NCBI RefSeq assembly: GCF_036002945.1
Contig: NZ_CP108530.1
Span: 62,001-126,000, forward strand
Direction: 5' to 3'
Source: Streptomyces sp. NBC_01224
Lineage (GTDB): Bacteria; Actinomycetota; Actinomycetes; Streptomycetales; Streptomycetaceae
Length of the DNA stretch: 64,000 nucleotides
Shown here: piece after piece, positions 46,236 through 53,979 of the stretch
Numbering within the stretch: position 1 is the stretch's first letter
How the letters are laid out: each line of letters starts with the position of its first letter
Program-made: the position numbers and the translations under genes
The notes under the pieces: generated by a model
What the model was told of the DNA's origin: nothing
The model's database searches: none
Seen by the model: the letters and a program-made list of their open reading frames with translations, nothing else

Positions 46236-46494
46236 CTACGGTTGCCTGTTCCGGCCGTGTTTGGCCCCCTCTGAAGGCGCATCGCCGTTCCCGGCCCGGG
46301 ACGGTAGAGGCTCGACTTCGGTGAGATCGGGATCGCTCCAGGAGCGCGGCGGCATAGGCCTCGTTTTGCTTGGTTGGAGGAACGTCAGCCCCGTCCGCGT
46401 CGATGTACTTGTCGTACAGATCCGTGAAGCACTGGGCCGCAGCAGCGTCGCCTGCAGGACGCTCGCCTTCCCAGACAGCAAGGCCATAACTCAT
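46236..46494 (-). pseudogene. Truncated hypothetical gene inside unit A
   Basis: MSYGLAVWEGERPAGDAAAA, QCFTDLYDKYIDADGADVPP and KQNEAYAAALLER form the conserved N-terminus of a Streptomyces hypothetical family. SDPDLTEVEPLPSRAGNG follows only in another frame, and the C-terminal half is missing. Confidence 0.65.
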
Positions 46495-46643
46495 GGGCGA
46501 AGCCCACCATCCCGCACCGACAGCGGCATCGACGGACCAGACCGCCTGAGACGGAGAGCGAATCGGACCAGATCAACTGAGATCGGAGCCAGATCGCAGA
46601 AGACGGGACAGCCAGGAGCGCGTCGGCGCCGGTCTCGGATGGG

Positions 46644-47188
46644 TGACCTGTCTCAGCGAAGTTTGGTGAGTCTCATCGAAGTTTGACCATCAGGGTGGAA
46701 CGGTTTGTCCTGGCCGAGTACAGACGTCATGATCGCGGGATGGCTGAGGAGACGGTTGTCGAGAAGACCTGGCGGCTCATGCTGGAGGGGCATCCCACGG
46801 CGCGACGGGGAGAGCCCGCAGTCATAGAGGCCGCCTACGCCGAACCTCGGCTGCGGGCCTTGTTCCCGTTTCCGAGCCACGGGGCGCTCACCTTTCACCG
46901 CAACACGCAGTTCCCATGGAGCAACAACCTGCCGTTCATCGTCGGCGACGCGCAATCGTGCATCGTGTACGCGCCACGGGGTGCGTCGCCGCGTGTCCTG
47001 GGCGAGTCACTCACACCGAATGAGGCGGCCGCGTTGGTGGTGGCCCACCTGCCGCACGACTGCGGACCGGCCTTCGAGGGGCCGTGGCCCCCAGCGGAGA
47101 GCTCCAACGACTGAACCAGCCGCAGAGCAGCAGCCGCCGTTCCGGTCAAACTTCGCGGAGACTGGTCAAGCTTCGATGAGACGGGTCA
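46644..47188. mobile_element. Unit B: 545-bp single-gene element, 5-bp duplication
   Basis: The termini are TGACCTGTCTCAGCG (46644) and TGACCCGTCTCATCG read from 47188. ATGGG flanks both (46639-46643 and 47189-47193). Each end has two copies of GTCTCATCGAAGTTTGACC-like repeats with a 22-bp period (46650 and 46670; complement 47182 and 47160). The only cargo is a DUF6193 gene. It lies 33 bp from unit A, and its repeats share the GTCTCA core with unit A. Confidence 0.82.
46740..47114 (+). CDS. DUF6193-family protein, sole cargo of unit B
   Basis: 124 residues from the ATG at 46740; in-frame TTG/GTG codons inside the left terminal repeat could extend it by 19 residues. Family features: AVIEAAYAEPRLRALFPFPS, HGALTFHRNTQFPWSNNLPF and EAAALVVAHLPHDCGPAFEG. 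DUF6193 proteins are annotated as natural-product-associated, but no reaction is established and no biosynthetic genes are nearby. The coding sequence is intact and fills the unit; transcription could start from or within the left end. Confidence 0.82.
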   Translation: MAEETVVEKTWRLMLEGHPTARRGEPAVIEAAYAEPRLRALFPFPSHGALTFHRNTQFPWSNNLPFIVGDAQSCIVYAPRGASPRVLGESLTPNEAAALVVAHLPHDCGPAFEGPWPPAESSND

Positions 47189-47231
47189 ATGGGGACGGAG
47201 CGTGATCACCAGCTGGGCCGCCAGGCAGGGG

Positions 47232-47255
47232 TGTCACGCTGTCACACTGTCACGC
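47232..47255. repeat. Three tandem 8-bp TGTCACRC repeats
   Basis: TGTCACGC, TGTCACAC, TGTCACGC in tandem. Inverted GCGTGACA / GTGACGC / GCGTGAC motifs lie at about 47375-47415. They are iteron-like or paired operators. No other feature is seen in 47194-47486. Confidence 0.5.
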
Positions 47256-47486
47256 CGGATCGGGCCTGGAACGGGGGTTCGCGGCCCTCCCGACACTCGA
47301 AAACCGTTCAATACAGACATTCGGCGGGTGCTGTTGCGTGGTGACCCGGCGGGCGCGACAGTCGGCGTGGCAGGGAGCGTGACACCACTGATGTGACGCA
47401 CTGTGAGCGTGACTGTCCTCTGACAACGGACCTGGGCTATTTGTCAGTGGACCGGTGACGAAGGCGGCACGGGCACCATAACTGTC

Positions 47487-48098
47487 ATGGACCTTTCCGG
47501 TGTTGCCGCGGCGCTTGCTCTGCTCAGCATCCCCGCAAGCGTGCTGATCGCTCGTTGGCAGATGCGCACTGCGCTGGCGCAGTCGGAGGCGAACCATCGA
47601 GCGGCACTGCAGGTGGCGGAGGCCAACCACCAGGCCGCGTTAGAGGTCGTTGACGCCAACCACCAGAAGGCCAACGAGGCCGCAGAGGCGAACCACACGA
47701 GGGCTCTGGAGCTCGCGATTGAGAGCCATCGCAGTGCCATCGAGGTTGCTGGTCAGCAAGCAAACGCTGAGCACCGACGGTGGATGGTGGAGACGAGGAG
47801 CGCTGAGTACAGGAACTTTGAGAACACCTTGGCAGAGTTCCGCCGAGCCTTCCTGGCCCGTCAAGCTGGTAGCGAGCACCTCGTGGACGTTCTTGCAGAG
47901 CTTCATCGAAGTCGGTACTACATTGGTCATCTGGGATCTGACGAGGTCATCAGCATCGTTGAACGCATCGACCTGCTGTGCCAAACACTCGCGGTGCATG
48001 TCGAACCGGTTGAGCGTGCCGAGTGGTGGCGAACGAGGATCAGGCCGCTGAGGACGGAACTGAGCGAGGCGGTCAAGAGATCACTCCTTGGTTCTTGA
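47487..48098 (+). CDS. Membrane-anchored coiled-coil protein with 11-residue repeats
   Basis: 203 residues. An N-terminal membrane helix (MDLSGVAAALALLSIPASVL) is followed by five or six 11-residue units of the form EANHxxALxxA (residues about 34-90: EANHRAALQVAEANHQAALE and so on), which give a right-handed coiled coil. The C-terminal globular helical part (WWRTRIRPLRTELSEAVKRS) is cytoplasmic. No enzyme motif is seen. Similar small anchored coiled coils occur near mobile elements in Streptomyces, without known role. There is no obvious ribosome site before the ATG. Confidence 0.7.
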   Translation: MDLSGVAAALALLSIPASVLIARWQMRTALAQSEANHRAALQVAEANHQAALEVVDANHQKANEAAEANHTRALELAIESHRSAIEVAGQQANAEHRRWMVETRSAEYRNFENTLAEFRRAFLARQAGSEHLVDVLAELHRSRYYIGHLGSDEVISIVERIDLLCQTLAVHVEPVERAEWWRTRIRPLRTELSEAVKRSLLGS

Positions 48099-48158
48099 GA
48101 GCCCACTGGCTGCTTCAGAACCCGTGCGCCGAGCCGTGGCGGGCGTCGCTTCAACCGG

Positions 48159-48479
48159 TCACAGACCGGCGACGTCCCGGGCCCTTTTCAGCACGGAGCC
48201 GAGCGCGTCCACTGCGGCGCCGTGCCGCCTCGCGCGCGCCGCCCGGTCCGCCGGTACCAGCCGCGCGGCAGCCTGCACGGCATAGGCGTCCGGGTCGCCG
48301 AAAGCAGTCCGCGGGTGCTCTCCCGCATCCGCGCAGTGTGTCGTGACTCCCTTGACCGCCTGGAGCACCACTGCCCGGTCCGCTCCCGGCTGCATGGCCA
48401 GCCGTACCTGGAAACGAGCCATCCACTTCTCGCGGTCCTTCTCCCTCGCCGCGTCCGTTGTCCGGTCCTTCTTCGCCAC
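48159..48479 (-). CDS. Hypothetical protein
   Basis: 106 residues, helical and strongly basic at the N-terminus (MAKKDRTTDAAREKDREKWM). The motif AFGDPDAYAVQAAARLVPAD is reminiscent of the helical domains that end in GDPxxYA, and two Cys/His lie in THCADAGEH. It has no neighbours in the same direction. Function is unknown. Confidence 0.55.
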   Translation of the reverse strand: MAKKDRTTDAAREKDREKWMARFQVRLAMQPGADRAVVLQAVKGVTTHCADAGEHPRTAFGDPDAYAVQAAARLVPADRAARARRHGAAVDALGSVLKRARDVAGL

Positions 48480-48700
48480 GTGCCCTCCCGGGTAATCGGC
48501 AGCCGTCCGTCAAGGGGCCGGACGCCTGGGTATCGAAACGGGTTGCACAAGCAAGAAGCTGATGAGCCCCAGGTGACTACGTGAGCCACACTGGCCCTAC
48601 CGGCCCGGTCCACCGTCACGGAACGTCACAAGGCACGGGTTCTGGCACAGCTCCCAGCCCCGCCCTGCCCGGAAGTCCTGGCGACAGACCTCCTGCCTCA

Positions 48701-48756
48701 GTGACAACTATCGTGCTTCGGCTCACTTTCTTGAGCCGAAGCACGATAGTTGTCAC
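48701..48756. repeat. Perfect 25-bp inverted repeat
   Basis: The left arm 48701-48725 starts GTGACAACTATCG; the exact complement is at 48732-48756; the loop CTTTCT is 6 nt. A diverged half copy lies at 50288-50327. It is too long and too A+T-rich to be an ordinary Streptomyces terminator, so a palindromic mobile repeat is likely. 48480-48700 and 48757-49072 contain no gene. Confidence 0.7.
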
Positions 48757-49072
48757 CGGCAAAGCCGCCTGAACCGGCGGACAGGACCGGTCGAGGCAGC
48801 CTAGGTGCCACCAATGAGGCATTCGGCTTGTCACAAGTGCTCATTCGGAGGCCGTTCTGTCACCAGCACCGAGGCGGACCGGGGGCGTTCGCTGCGGTCC
48901 GCCGAGGTTGCCCTCGCCTGCGGCAATCCTGCTCCCAGCCACCCGCACCACCCACGCAACGACTCCGCGAACTTTCAGCTATCAGTGAGGAGTTGGATGT
49001 GTTCCGGTGTCTCGCTGGCATGATGAGGGAACAGGGGCAGTTGCCTAGTGTCCGTGTGATTCGGGGGGTGCC

Positions 49073-50176
49073 ATGGGAGCGGATGAACTCGCCGCGGCCG
49101 CTGTCGGGGTCCTGGCGGCTGTGATCACGGGAACAGCGACCAGAATGGGCGAGCAGGCCGGGGCCGCCGTCGCGCAGGTCGTACGAGACCGGCTGGGAGC
49201 GTCGGATCGCGGCCGGGCCGCACTGGCAGATCTTGAGGAGACCGGGGCGTCCCCGGAGACGCGGGCCGGGGCATCGGCGGTTCTCGCCGAGGAGATCGAG
49301 ACCGATCCCCAGTTGCAGCACGCACTGACGGTTCACCTGAGCGCACCGCATGCTGCCGGCGGTGTGGTCATCGACCGCAGCCGGATGCGCGGCGACAACC
49401 CGATCCTGGTCGGCAGCGGGACGATCAACTTCAGGAAGCCGACGTCAGCGGCCGGCATGGTGGCGCTCGTACTGGCCGTGCTGGTGGTCCTCGCCGTGAT
49501 CGTCCTCGCTGTGTACGGCGGGAGCCGGATCCTTAGTTCTGATGACTCTCCGGACAGCGGCCGCGGTTCCACATCCGCGACGGCTGGCAAGAGCGCCGGA
49601 TCGGCGTCGGGCAGCGGCAGCGGCAGCGGCAGCGGCAGCGGCAGCGAGGAGAGGACCACTACACCTCGTGCGCTGACTGTGGCCGAGACGGAAAACGTGG
49701 TGCCTGGACTGGAGGACATGCCGTCGGGCTGGGCAGTCTTCAGTGCGCCCAACGGATTCCCCTCTGAAGGGGACAAGGGGTGTAACGCGGGAACTGCGAA
49801 CTATCAGAACCCGGAAAAGAACTCGGGCAACCTCAATGTGCTCTACCGCGTGACCGCGTGCCGAGACGTCCAAACGGTGATCGACGGGTACGCGGAGTTT
49901 TTGAAGGGTGTCGAAACCAGCGATCCCAAAGAGACACGTATCGCGATGCCGAAGTGTGGTGATGAGAGCTTCGCGACCAGCTACACCATCACTGACGGCC
50001 AAAGCGACTGGAAAGGCGACCACGTCGAGATGCGGGCCCGGGTGGGGGCGGTCCTCATCGACATGAACTACGGCCCGATCGGCGACGGCCCCTACAGGCT
50101 CGACTTCGTGCAGCGGGCCCAAGAACTCATGCAACTCGTCTGCGACCGGGCCGCCGCTTCGCAGAGCACTCCCTGA
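49073..50176 (+). CDS. Single-pass membrane protein with extracytoplasmic domain
   Basis: 367 residues. The N-terminal 100 residues (MGADELAAAAVGVLAAVITG, LEETGASPETRAGASAVLAE) form an Ala-rich helical domain. RSRMRGDNPILVGSGTINFR follows, recalling the small N-terminal modules of actinobacterial signalling proteins. One membrane helix (about 125-150, MVALVLAVLVVLAVIVLAVY) leads to a Ser/Gly linker with (SG)n repeats and an outer domain with four Cys (GCNAGTANY, RVTACRDVQ, PKCGDESF, LVCDRA). It may be a sensor or surface protein; no partner is adjacent. It lies between the two palindromic repeat copies. Confidence 0.75.
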   Translation: MGADELAAAAVGVLAAVITGTATRMGEQAGAAVAQVVRDRLGASDRGRAALADLEETGASPETRAGASAVLAEEIETDPQLQHALTVHLSAPHAAGGVVIDRSRMRGDNPILVGSGTINFRKPTSAAGMVALVLAVLVVLAVIVLAVYGGSRILSSDDSPDSGRGSTSATAGKSAGSASGSGSGSGSGSGSEERTTTPRALTVAETENVVPGLEDMPSGWAVFSAPNGFPSEGDKGCNAGTANYQNPEKNSGNLNVLYRVTACRDVQTVIDGYAEFLKGVETSDPKETRIAMPKCGDESFATSYTITDGQSDWKGDHVEMRARVGAVLIDMNYGPIGDGPYRLDFVQRAQELMQLVCDRAAASQSTP

Positions 50177-50287
50177 CCGCCTCCGCCCCTGAACGGCGCG
50201 GGCGTCACAGCGCCTCGAGTACGGCGTTGCAGATGGTCACCGCGTCGGCATGAGTAAGCGAAGACCACCGACGGAGGTGCTCTGTGA

Positions 50288-50327
50288 CAACAGACCTGCC
50301 GATGTGACACCTATCGCGCTTCGGCTC
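50288..50327. repeat. Diverged copy of the 48.7-kb palindrome arm
   Basis: ACAGACCTGCCGATGTGACA followed by CCTATCGCGCTTCGGCTCA; relative to 48684-48725 it shares the flank ACAGACCT and 22 of 25 arm bases by eye. Direct orientation. Confidence 0.6.
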
Positions 50328-50365
50328 ATCAAGAAAGGTTTATCGCAGTCGTGAATTCCGTGCGG

Positions 50366-50959
50366 CTAAAACTCAATGTTGAGCCACTCCACGTCCGTGA
50401 ATTTCACCTTCAGGCCCGCACGACCGCCACCGCCTTGACGGAAATAGGCGTCCGCGATGGCCTCTGCGACCGCCTCGTGCAGGTCGGTGTCCGTCGCACC
50501 CTCCTCCTGTGCCGCCAGGATGAGGGCCGCGTGGGAGGGCGACACGGCGATGCTGAGGTCCCGTACCCGGGCGTCGTCCGAGGACCCGTTCGCGGTGAAG
50601 CCGAGGGAGGCCCGGAACTTGATGACGAGCCCGCCCGAGGTGGTCGCGCGCTGCCTCACCCGCGCCCTGACCTGCGGTTGCCACTCCGATTCGGTCTCCT
50701 GTACCAGTGCCTCCTGGAGGCGCTTGTTCGGCTCGGTGGAGGTACCTGAGAGGTAGCACTGCACCGTCTTGCGGGAGACGCCCAGGCGCTCCGCCAGGCT
50801 CTTGGTGGAGCCCTTCTCCCGCTTGCGAAGGAATTCCATCTGGGCTCGCGCGGATTTCGGCGCGGGACGGGTGAACAGGGCGCGCTCCGCGCGGGCGAGG
50901 CCCTCCATGATCTTGGCGCGCGTCCGGGCCGCCTGCTGTGCCTTCTCCTCGTCAGTCAT
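50366..50959 (-). CDS. tpg: Tpg-like telomere terminal protein
   Basis: 197 residues from MTDEEKAQQAARTRAKIMEG. It matches Streptomyces terminal proteins that cap linear replicon ends: RPAPKSARAQMEFLRKREKG, an XRE-like HTH (LAERLGVSRKTVQCYLSGTS) and the C-terminal half (VRARVRQRATTSGGLVIKFR, DARVRDLSIAVSPSHAALIL, IADAYFRQGGGGRAGLKVKF). Length is close to the usual 180-185. The companion tap gene is not adjacent. The upstream extension to 51082 is rejected. It marks descent from a linear plasmid or chromosome end. Confidence 0.88.
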   Translation of the reverse strand: MTDEEKAQQAARTRAKIMEGLARAERALFTRPAPKSARAQMEFLRKREKGSTKSLAERLGVSRKTVQCYLSGTSTEPNKRLQEALVQETESEWQPQVRARVRQRATTSGGLVIKFRASLGFTANGSSDDARVRDLSIAVSPSHAALILAAQEEGATDTDLHEAVAEAIADAYFRQGGGGRAGLKVKFTDVEWLNIEF

Positions 50960-51093
50960 GTGATCAGCACAGCGGTACCGGCCTGTGGACAGAGGCTGAC
51001 GCTGGACGGTGTTCCGCCGCCCGTCGAAGGGGTTGACGGCGCAGGTCAGCGGGTCTTGGGTTGAGGGCCACGTCCAGAGCAAGGGGGCTGGCC

Positions 51094-51402
51094 ATGGAAC
51101 TGCTCAAGTTCTCCGACCGACTGCCGCAGTGTTCACGCTGCCGAGGCGACCTCATCATGAGCGGAGTGGCACCGCAGAACGACGAACATGGACGGCCGAT
51201 CCACCTGGAGTTGTGCCCGGCCTGCGACACCGGCGACGCCGACCGCCCGGCGGCCGGCCTGTTCGTCCAGTGGTTCGCCGACGGCGGCGGCCATGACGAA
51301 GGCCGCGTCCAGGAGGGCGCGCACCTGCTGATGGAGTGGACGAAGGAGTGCATGGCTGTCCACGGCTGGTACTTGCAGGACGCCCCGCCCGATCAGCTCT
51401 GA
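51094..51402 (+). CDS. DUF6300-family zinc-ribbon-like protein
   Basis: 102 residues from MELLKFSDRLPQCSRCRGDL. Two CxxC knuckles (CSRC, CPAC) suggest a zinc ribbon. The middle reads PAAGLFVQWFADGGGHDEGR and the tail GAHLLMEWTKECMAVHGWY, as in DUF6300. It is divergent from tpg across 134 bp. DUF6300 genes are frequent on Streptomyces plasmids and arms; function is unknown. Confidence 0.75.
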   Translation: MELLKFSDRLPQCSRCRGDLIMSGVAPQNDEHGRPIHLELCPACDTGDADRPAAGLFVQWFADGGGHDEGRVQEGAHLLMEWTKECMAVHGWYLQDAPPDQL

Positions 51403-51533
51403 ACACCGTCTGACGCCCCAGTGGTGGCAAGGTGCTGGCCGATCCCACTCCTTCGGGTGAGGGCGCTCTGGCGGGGCTGGAGCAGGGTCAGTACGTTCCC
51501 CTGGACTTGATGATCGAGGGGGAGGGCTAAGGG

Positions 51534-51999
51534 ATGAACGAGCGCGGCGCGTTACGGGGACTGCGGGTCTTGATGTGGGTGGTCATCGCCATCGAGGTGC
51601 CGGTGTACCCGGTGTGGCTGGTCCAGGTCGGCCACCAGGCCGGGGCAGCAGCTGCCCCGCGGTGACGTCGCGCGGTGGGCGCCGCCCGTCCTGCTGCCGT
51701 CGGCGGCCGTGCTGTTCTGCGTGATGGCGGGCTGGACGTGGTGGATGAGCGTGGTGGCGCAGACCCGCTCCCCGCTGCGGGAGCGGTGGATCGTCGCGTC
51801 GCTGCTGTTCGTCGCCGTCGCGTCGGTGTTCTGCGGGGTGGCCTCGGTCGACGACCCATCGGTATCGGTGGGCTTGCTGAGCGCCACCGTGACCGGGCTC
51901 GGCATGATCGGGCTGTTCTTCATCCCGGCCGCCTGCTCCCGCCAGCTGCCCGACGTCATCCGCTGGTGTTCCACCCAAGCGCCTGGCGAGCCGTCCTGA
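51534..51999 (+). pseudogene. Four-helix membrane protein, one-base frameshift
   Basis: The first frame reads MNERGALRGLRVLMWVVIAI to HQAGAAAAP and stops at 51663. Removing one C at the CCCC (51655-51658) continues RGDVARWAPPVLLPSAAVLF, SVVAQTRSPLRERWIVASLL and GLLSATVTGLGMIGLFFIPA to 51999. Four hydrophobic segments in total. A good GGAGG...GGG precedes the ATG. Such small membrane proteins occur in plasmid transfer regions. Either a recent pseudogene or a base-call error. Confidence 0.6.
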
Positions 52000-52144
52000 T
52001 GCCTCCGACCCGGCCTACGACGTGAGTCCCTCACCCACTCGGCCTGCAGTCGCTCTACCTGCTCCAGCACGAAAGGACTGCGCGGGGGAGGCCGGCCCGC
52101 CCTCGCCGCCTGATCATGTAACCGGCGCCTCACCCATCAGCGCA

Positions 52145-52882
52145 TTAGAAGGAGAGCACCATGCTCTCCTCGGCGGCGATCACCTCGCCCGAAAAGCTGC
52201 TGCAGGCATCGGCGGTCGAACGCGTGCGGTCGCTGCCGGGCCAGAAGTGAGTGAGAAGCAGGCGCTTGGCCCCGGCACGGGTGGCCCAGGCCCCAGCATC
52301 CACGGCGCTCATCAGGTGGTGATCGCCGCTGTCGGCGGATGCGCCCTGAAGCGTGGCTCCCGCAATGAACAGATCTGCCCCTGCCGCCAGCCGGGCAAGG
52401 GCAGGGTCCGGTCCGGCATCGCCGCTGTACGCAAGGGTCAGGCCCGGCGCGGTCAACCGCACGCCCGCATGCGGAACGTGATGCGGCAGCAGCATGGCAT
52501 CGAGCCGGAACGGTCCCACCTGGTGGCTCGAAGGGAGCGAGTGCACGTCGAAGACGTCGAGCAGGTCCTCGGTCGGTTCCATCGCCTGGACTCGGCCAAT
52601 CACTCCAAGAGGGCAGTACAACGGCAGGCGGGCGCCCCGCTCCTCCGCGAAGTGGAGCGAGCGACACAGGGCGCTGAGGTCGGCGCAGTGGTCGGGGTGT
52701 TCGTGGGTGACCACCACGGCGTCCACCTGCCCGTCGGCACAGCATTCCAGCAACCGCGGGAAAGTCGCGTAGCCCAGGTCCAGCACCAGCCGGAACCCGT
52801 CGTACTCCAGCAGGAAGCCGCTGGCGCTCCGGCCAGCCTCAGGCCAGGCCCCACATGTCCCCAGCACCGTCAGTCTGCGCAC
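52145..52882 (-). CDS. MBL-fold metallo-hydrolase
   Basis: 245 residues from the GTG at 52882 (VRRLTVLGTCGAWPEAGRSA). The metal-binding motif THEHPDHCADL, a third His in LPHHVPHAG, the bridging Asp in LAYSGDAGPD and a final His in LLLTHFWPGSDR make a complete RNase Z/arylsulfatase-like MBL site. This subfamily (sometimes called ribonuclease Z-like or cAMP PDE-like) hydrolyses phosphodiesters or small esters; the substrate is not predictable. It is a monocistronic, cytoplasmic protein. Confidence 0.88.
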   Translation of the reverse strand: MRRLTVLGTCGAWPEAGRSASGFLLEYDGFRLVLDLGYATFPRLLECCADGQVDAVVVTHEHPDHCADLSALCRSLHFAEERGARLPLYCPLGVIGRVQAMEPTEDLLDVFDVHSLPSSHQVGPFRLDAMLLPHHVPHAGVRLTAPGLTLAYSGDAGPDPALARLAAGADLFIAGATLQGASADSGDHHLMSAVDAGAWATRAGAKRLLLTHFWPGSDRTRSTADACSSFSGEVIAAEESMVLSF

Positions 52883-53096
52883 CAGCCGATGCTCTCATGG
52901 GTAGTTCTGCAGGCCGAACTTGCACGGCCCGGGCGCAACGGCGGTTTTCACGCGGTGAAGCGGCAGACCCGGCCTAAGCCAGATGATCAAGAAACCCGGC
53001 AAATGCTACGGGTCAGAGCACCAGCTACATGCTGGATGGCCAGGGTCCTCGCCGGATGCGGCGGTTAGGCACCGGGGTTGGCCGCAGGCGCCACCC

Positions 53097-53765
53097 CTAA
53101 TTGGTTGTGTGCGTGGGGTAGACCTCAACGTCGGTGTAGGCGCCCTTGATCTCCCCCGCGCCCGCGGGCCATTTCAGGCTCACGGTGTGGGTCTCGTTCG
53201 GGGGCGTCACCAGGATGTTGGTCGGGGACGCGAGGCTGTTGCCGGTGTTGTCGATGTCGTAGGCGAGGTTGAAGACGGCGGCGTCGCCGGGCTTCAGGGT
53301 GGTGATACGCGGCTGGGCGTGGCCGCGCTCGATGGGGTTCGAGGTGTTGTCGGTGTCCTTGATGTCGACGCCTGCGAAGCCCGTCGCCGAGCAGGTGGTC
53401 GAACCCCGGTTGATCATGGTGATGTCGATCCTGCCGGAGTCCTTGTCGGGCGCAGCGTCCCTGGCGTCGATGGCCAGGTCCTCCGTCTTGCAGAACGTGA
53501 CCTTGGCGCCGGTCGTCGTCGCGCCGTTCGCGGCTGCCTCTGCCTTGGTGTCCTCACCGGAGCCCGACTTCGCGTTGCCGGCCTCCGAGACGCCGGAGCC
53601 TGAGCCGCCCTCCGACTTCGAGCCACCGTCCGAGGACGAAGAAGACGAGGACGAGGAGCCCTTGGAGGACGAGTCCTTCCCGGAGCTGTCGCTGCCACAG
53701 GCGGTGAGCGAGAGGGTGGCGGCGACGCCGATGGCGGCGAGAGCAGTGATACGGGTGTACTTCAC
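53097..53765 (-). CDS. DUF4232 lipoprotein with Ser-rich linker
   Basis: 222 residues. Signal MKYTRITALAAIGVAATLSL ends in lipobox LTACGS. A Ser/Gly/Lys/Glu linker of about 55 residues, including nine Ser in a row, follows. Then comes a DUF4232 domain (FCKTEDLAIDARDAAPDKDS, IDITMINRGSTTCSATGFAG, ITTLKPGDAAVFNLAYDI) with two Cys. It is probably anchored outside the membrane. It is smaller than, but of the same family as, the unit A lipoprotein. Function is unknown. Confidence 0.9.
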   Translation of the reverse strand: MKYTRITALAAIGVAATLSLTACGSDSSGKDSSSKGSSSSSSSSSDGGSKSEGGSGSGVSEAGNAKSGSGEDTKAEAAANGATTTGAKVTFCKTEDLAIDARDAAPDKDSGRIDITMINRGSTTCSATGFAGVDIKDTDNTSNPIERGHAQPRITTLKPGDAAVFNLAYDIDNTGNSLASPTNILVTPPNETHTVSLKWPAGAGEIKGAYTDVEVYPTHTTN

Positions 53766-53979
53766 GGTGTTCCCCCGGGAATAGCGCGGTGCATGCGGTC
53801 GGAAGTATTTGTATCTCGCACCGAGTCACAGGCCGTCCTCCGCGACGTCTTCGTTCTGTCACAGGCGCATTGACCTCACGGTCCGCCAAGGCGCCACACT
53901 CGTTCTGTCGCAGATGGCGACGTACACATCGACGATGCACGTGATCACCCGCGTTCGTGGTCCCGGCCAGAACGAGCAC

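Larger units (their letters stand above)
44888..46610. mobile_element. Unit A: transposase-less TG...CA element, 5-bp duplication
   Basis: The termini are TGTCCCGTCT (44888) and AGACGGGACA (46610). GCCAG flanks both (44883-44887 and 46611-46615). Sub-terminal repeats fit GTCTCARNNGATCTGGTCC. On the left, copies near 44894, 44967 and 45012 are direct and one near 44938 is inverted. On the right, copies read inward from about 46603, 46585 and 46552. No transposase is present. Cargo: a DUF4232 lipoprotein gene and a broken small gene. Ends and duplication length fit Tn7/Tn5053-like or IS21-like transposition. Confidence 0.8.

Noticed and set aside
47487..47800. The EANH repeats as a CRISPR-like or DNA tandem repeat
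   Set aside because: The DNA is diverged between units and the repeat is at protein level only.
48701..48756. Simple terminator for flanking genes
   Set aside because: The 25-bp perfect stem is only moderately G+C-rich, lies hundreds of bases from any stop codon and has a second partial copy at 50.3 kb.
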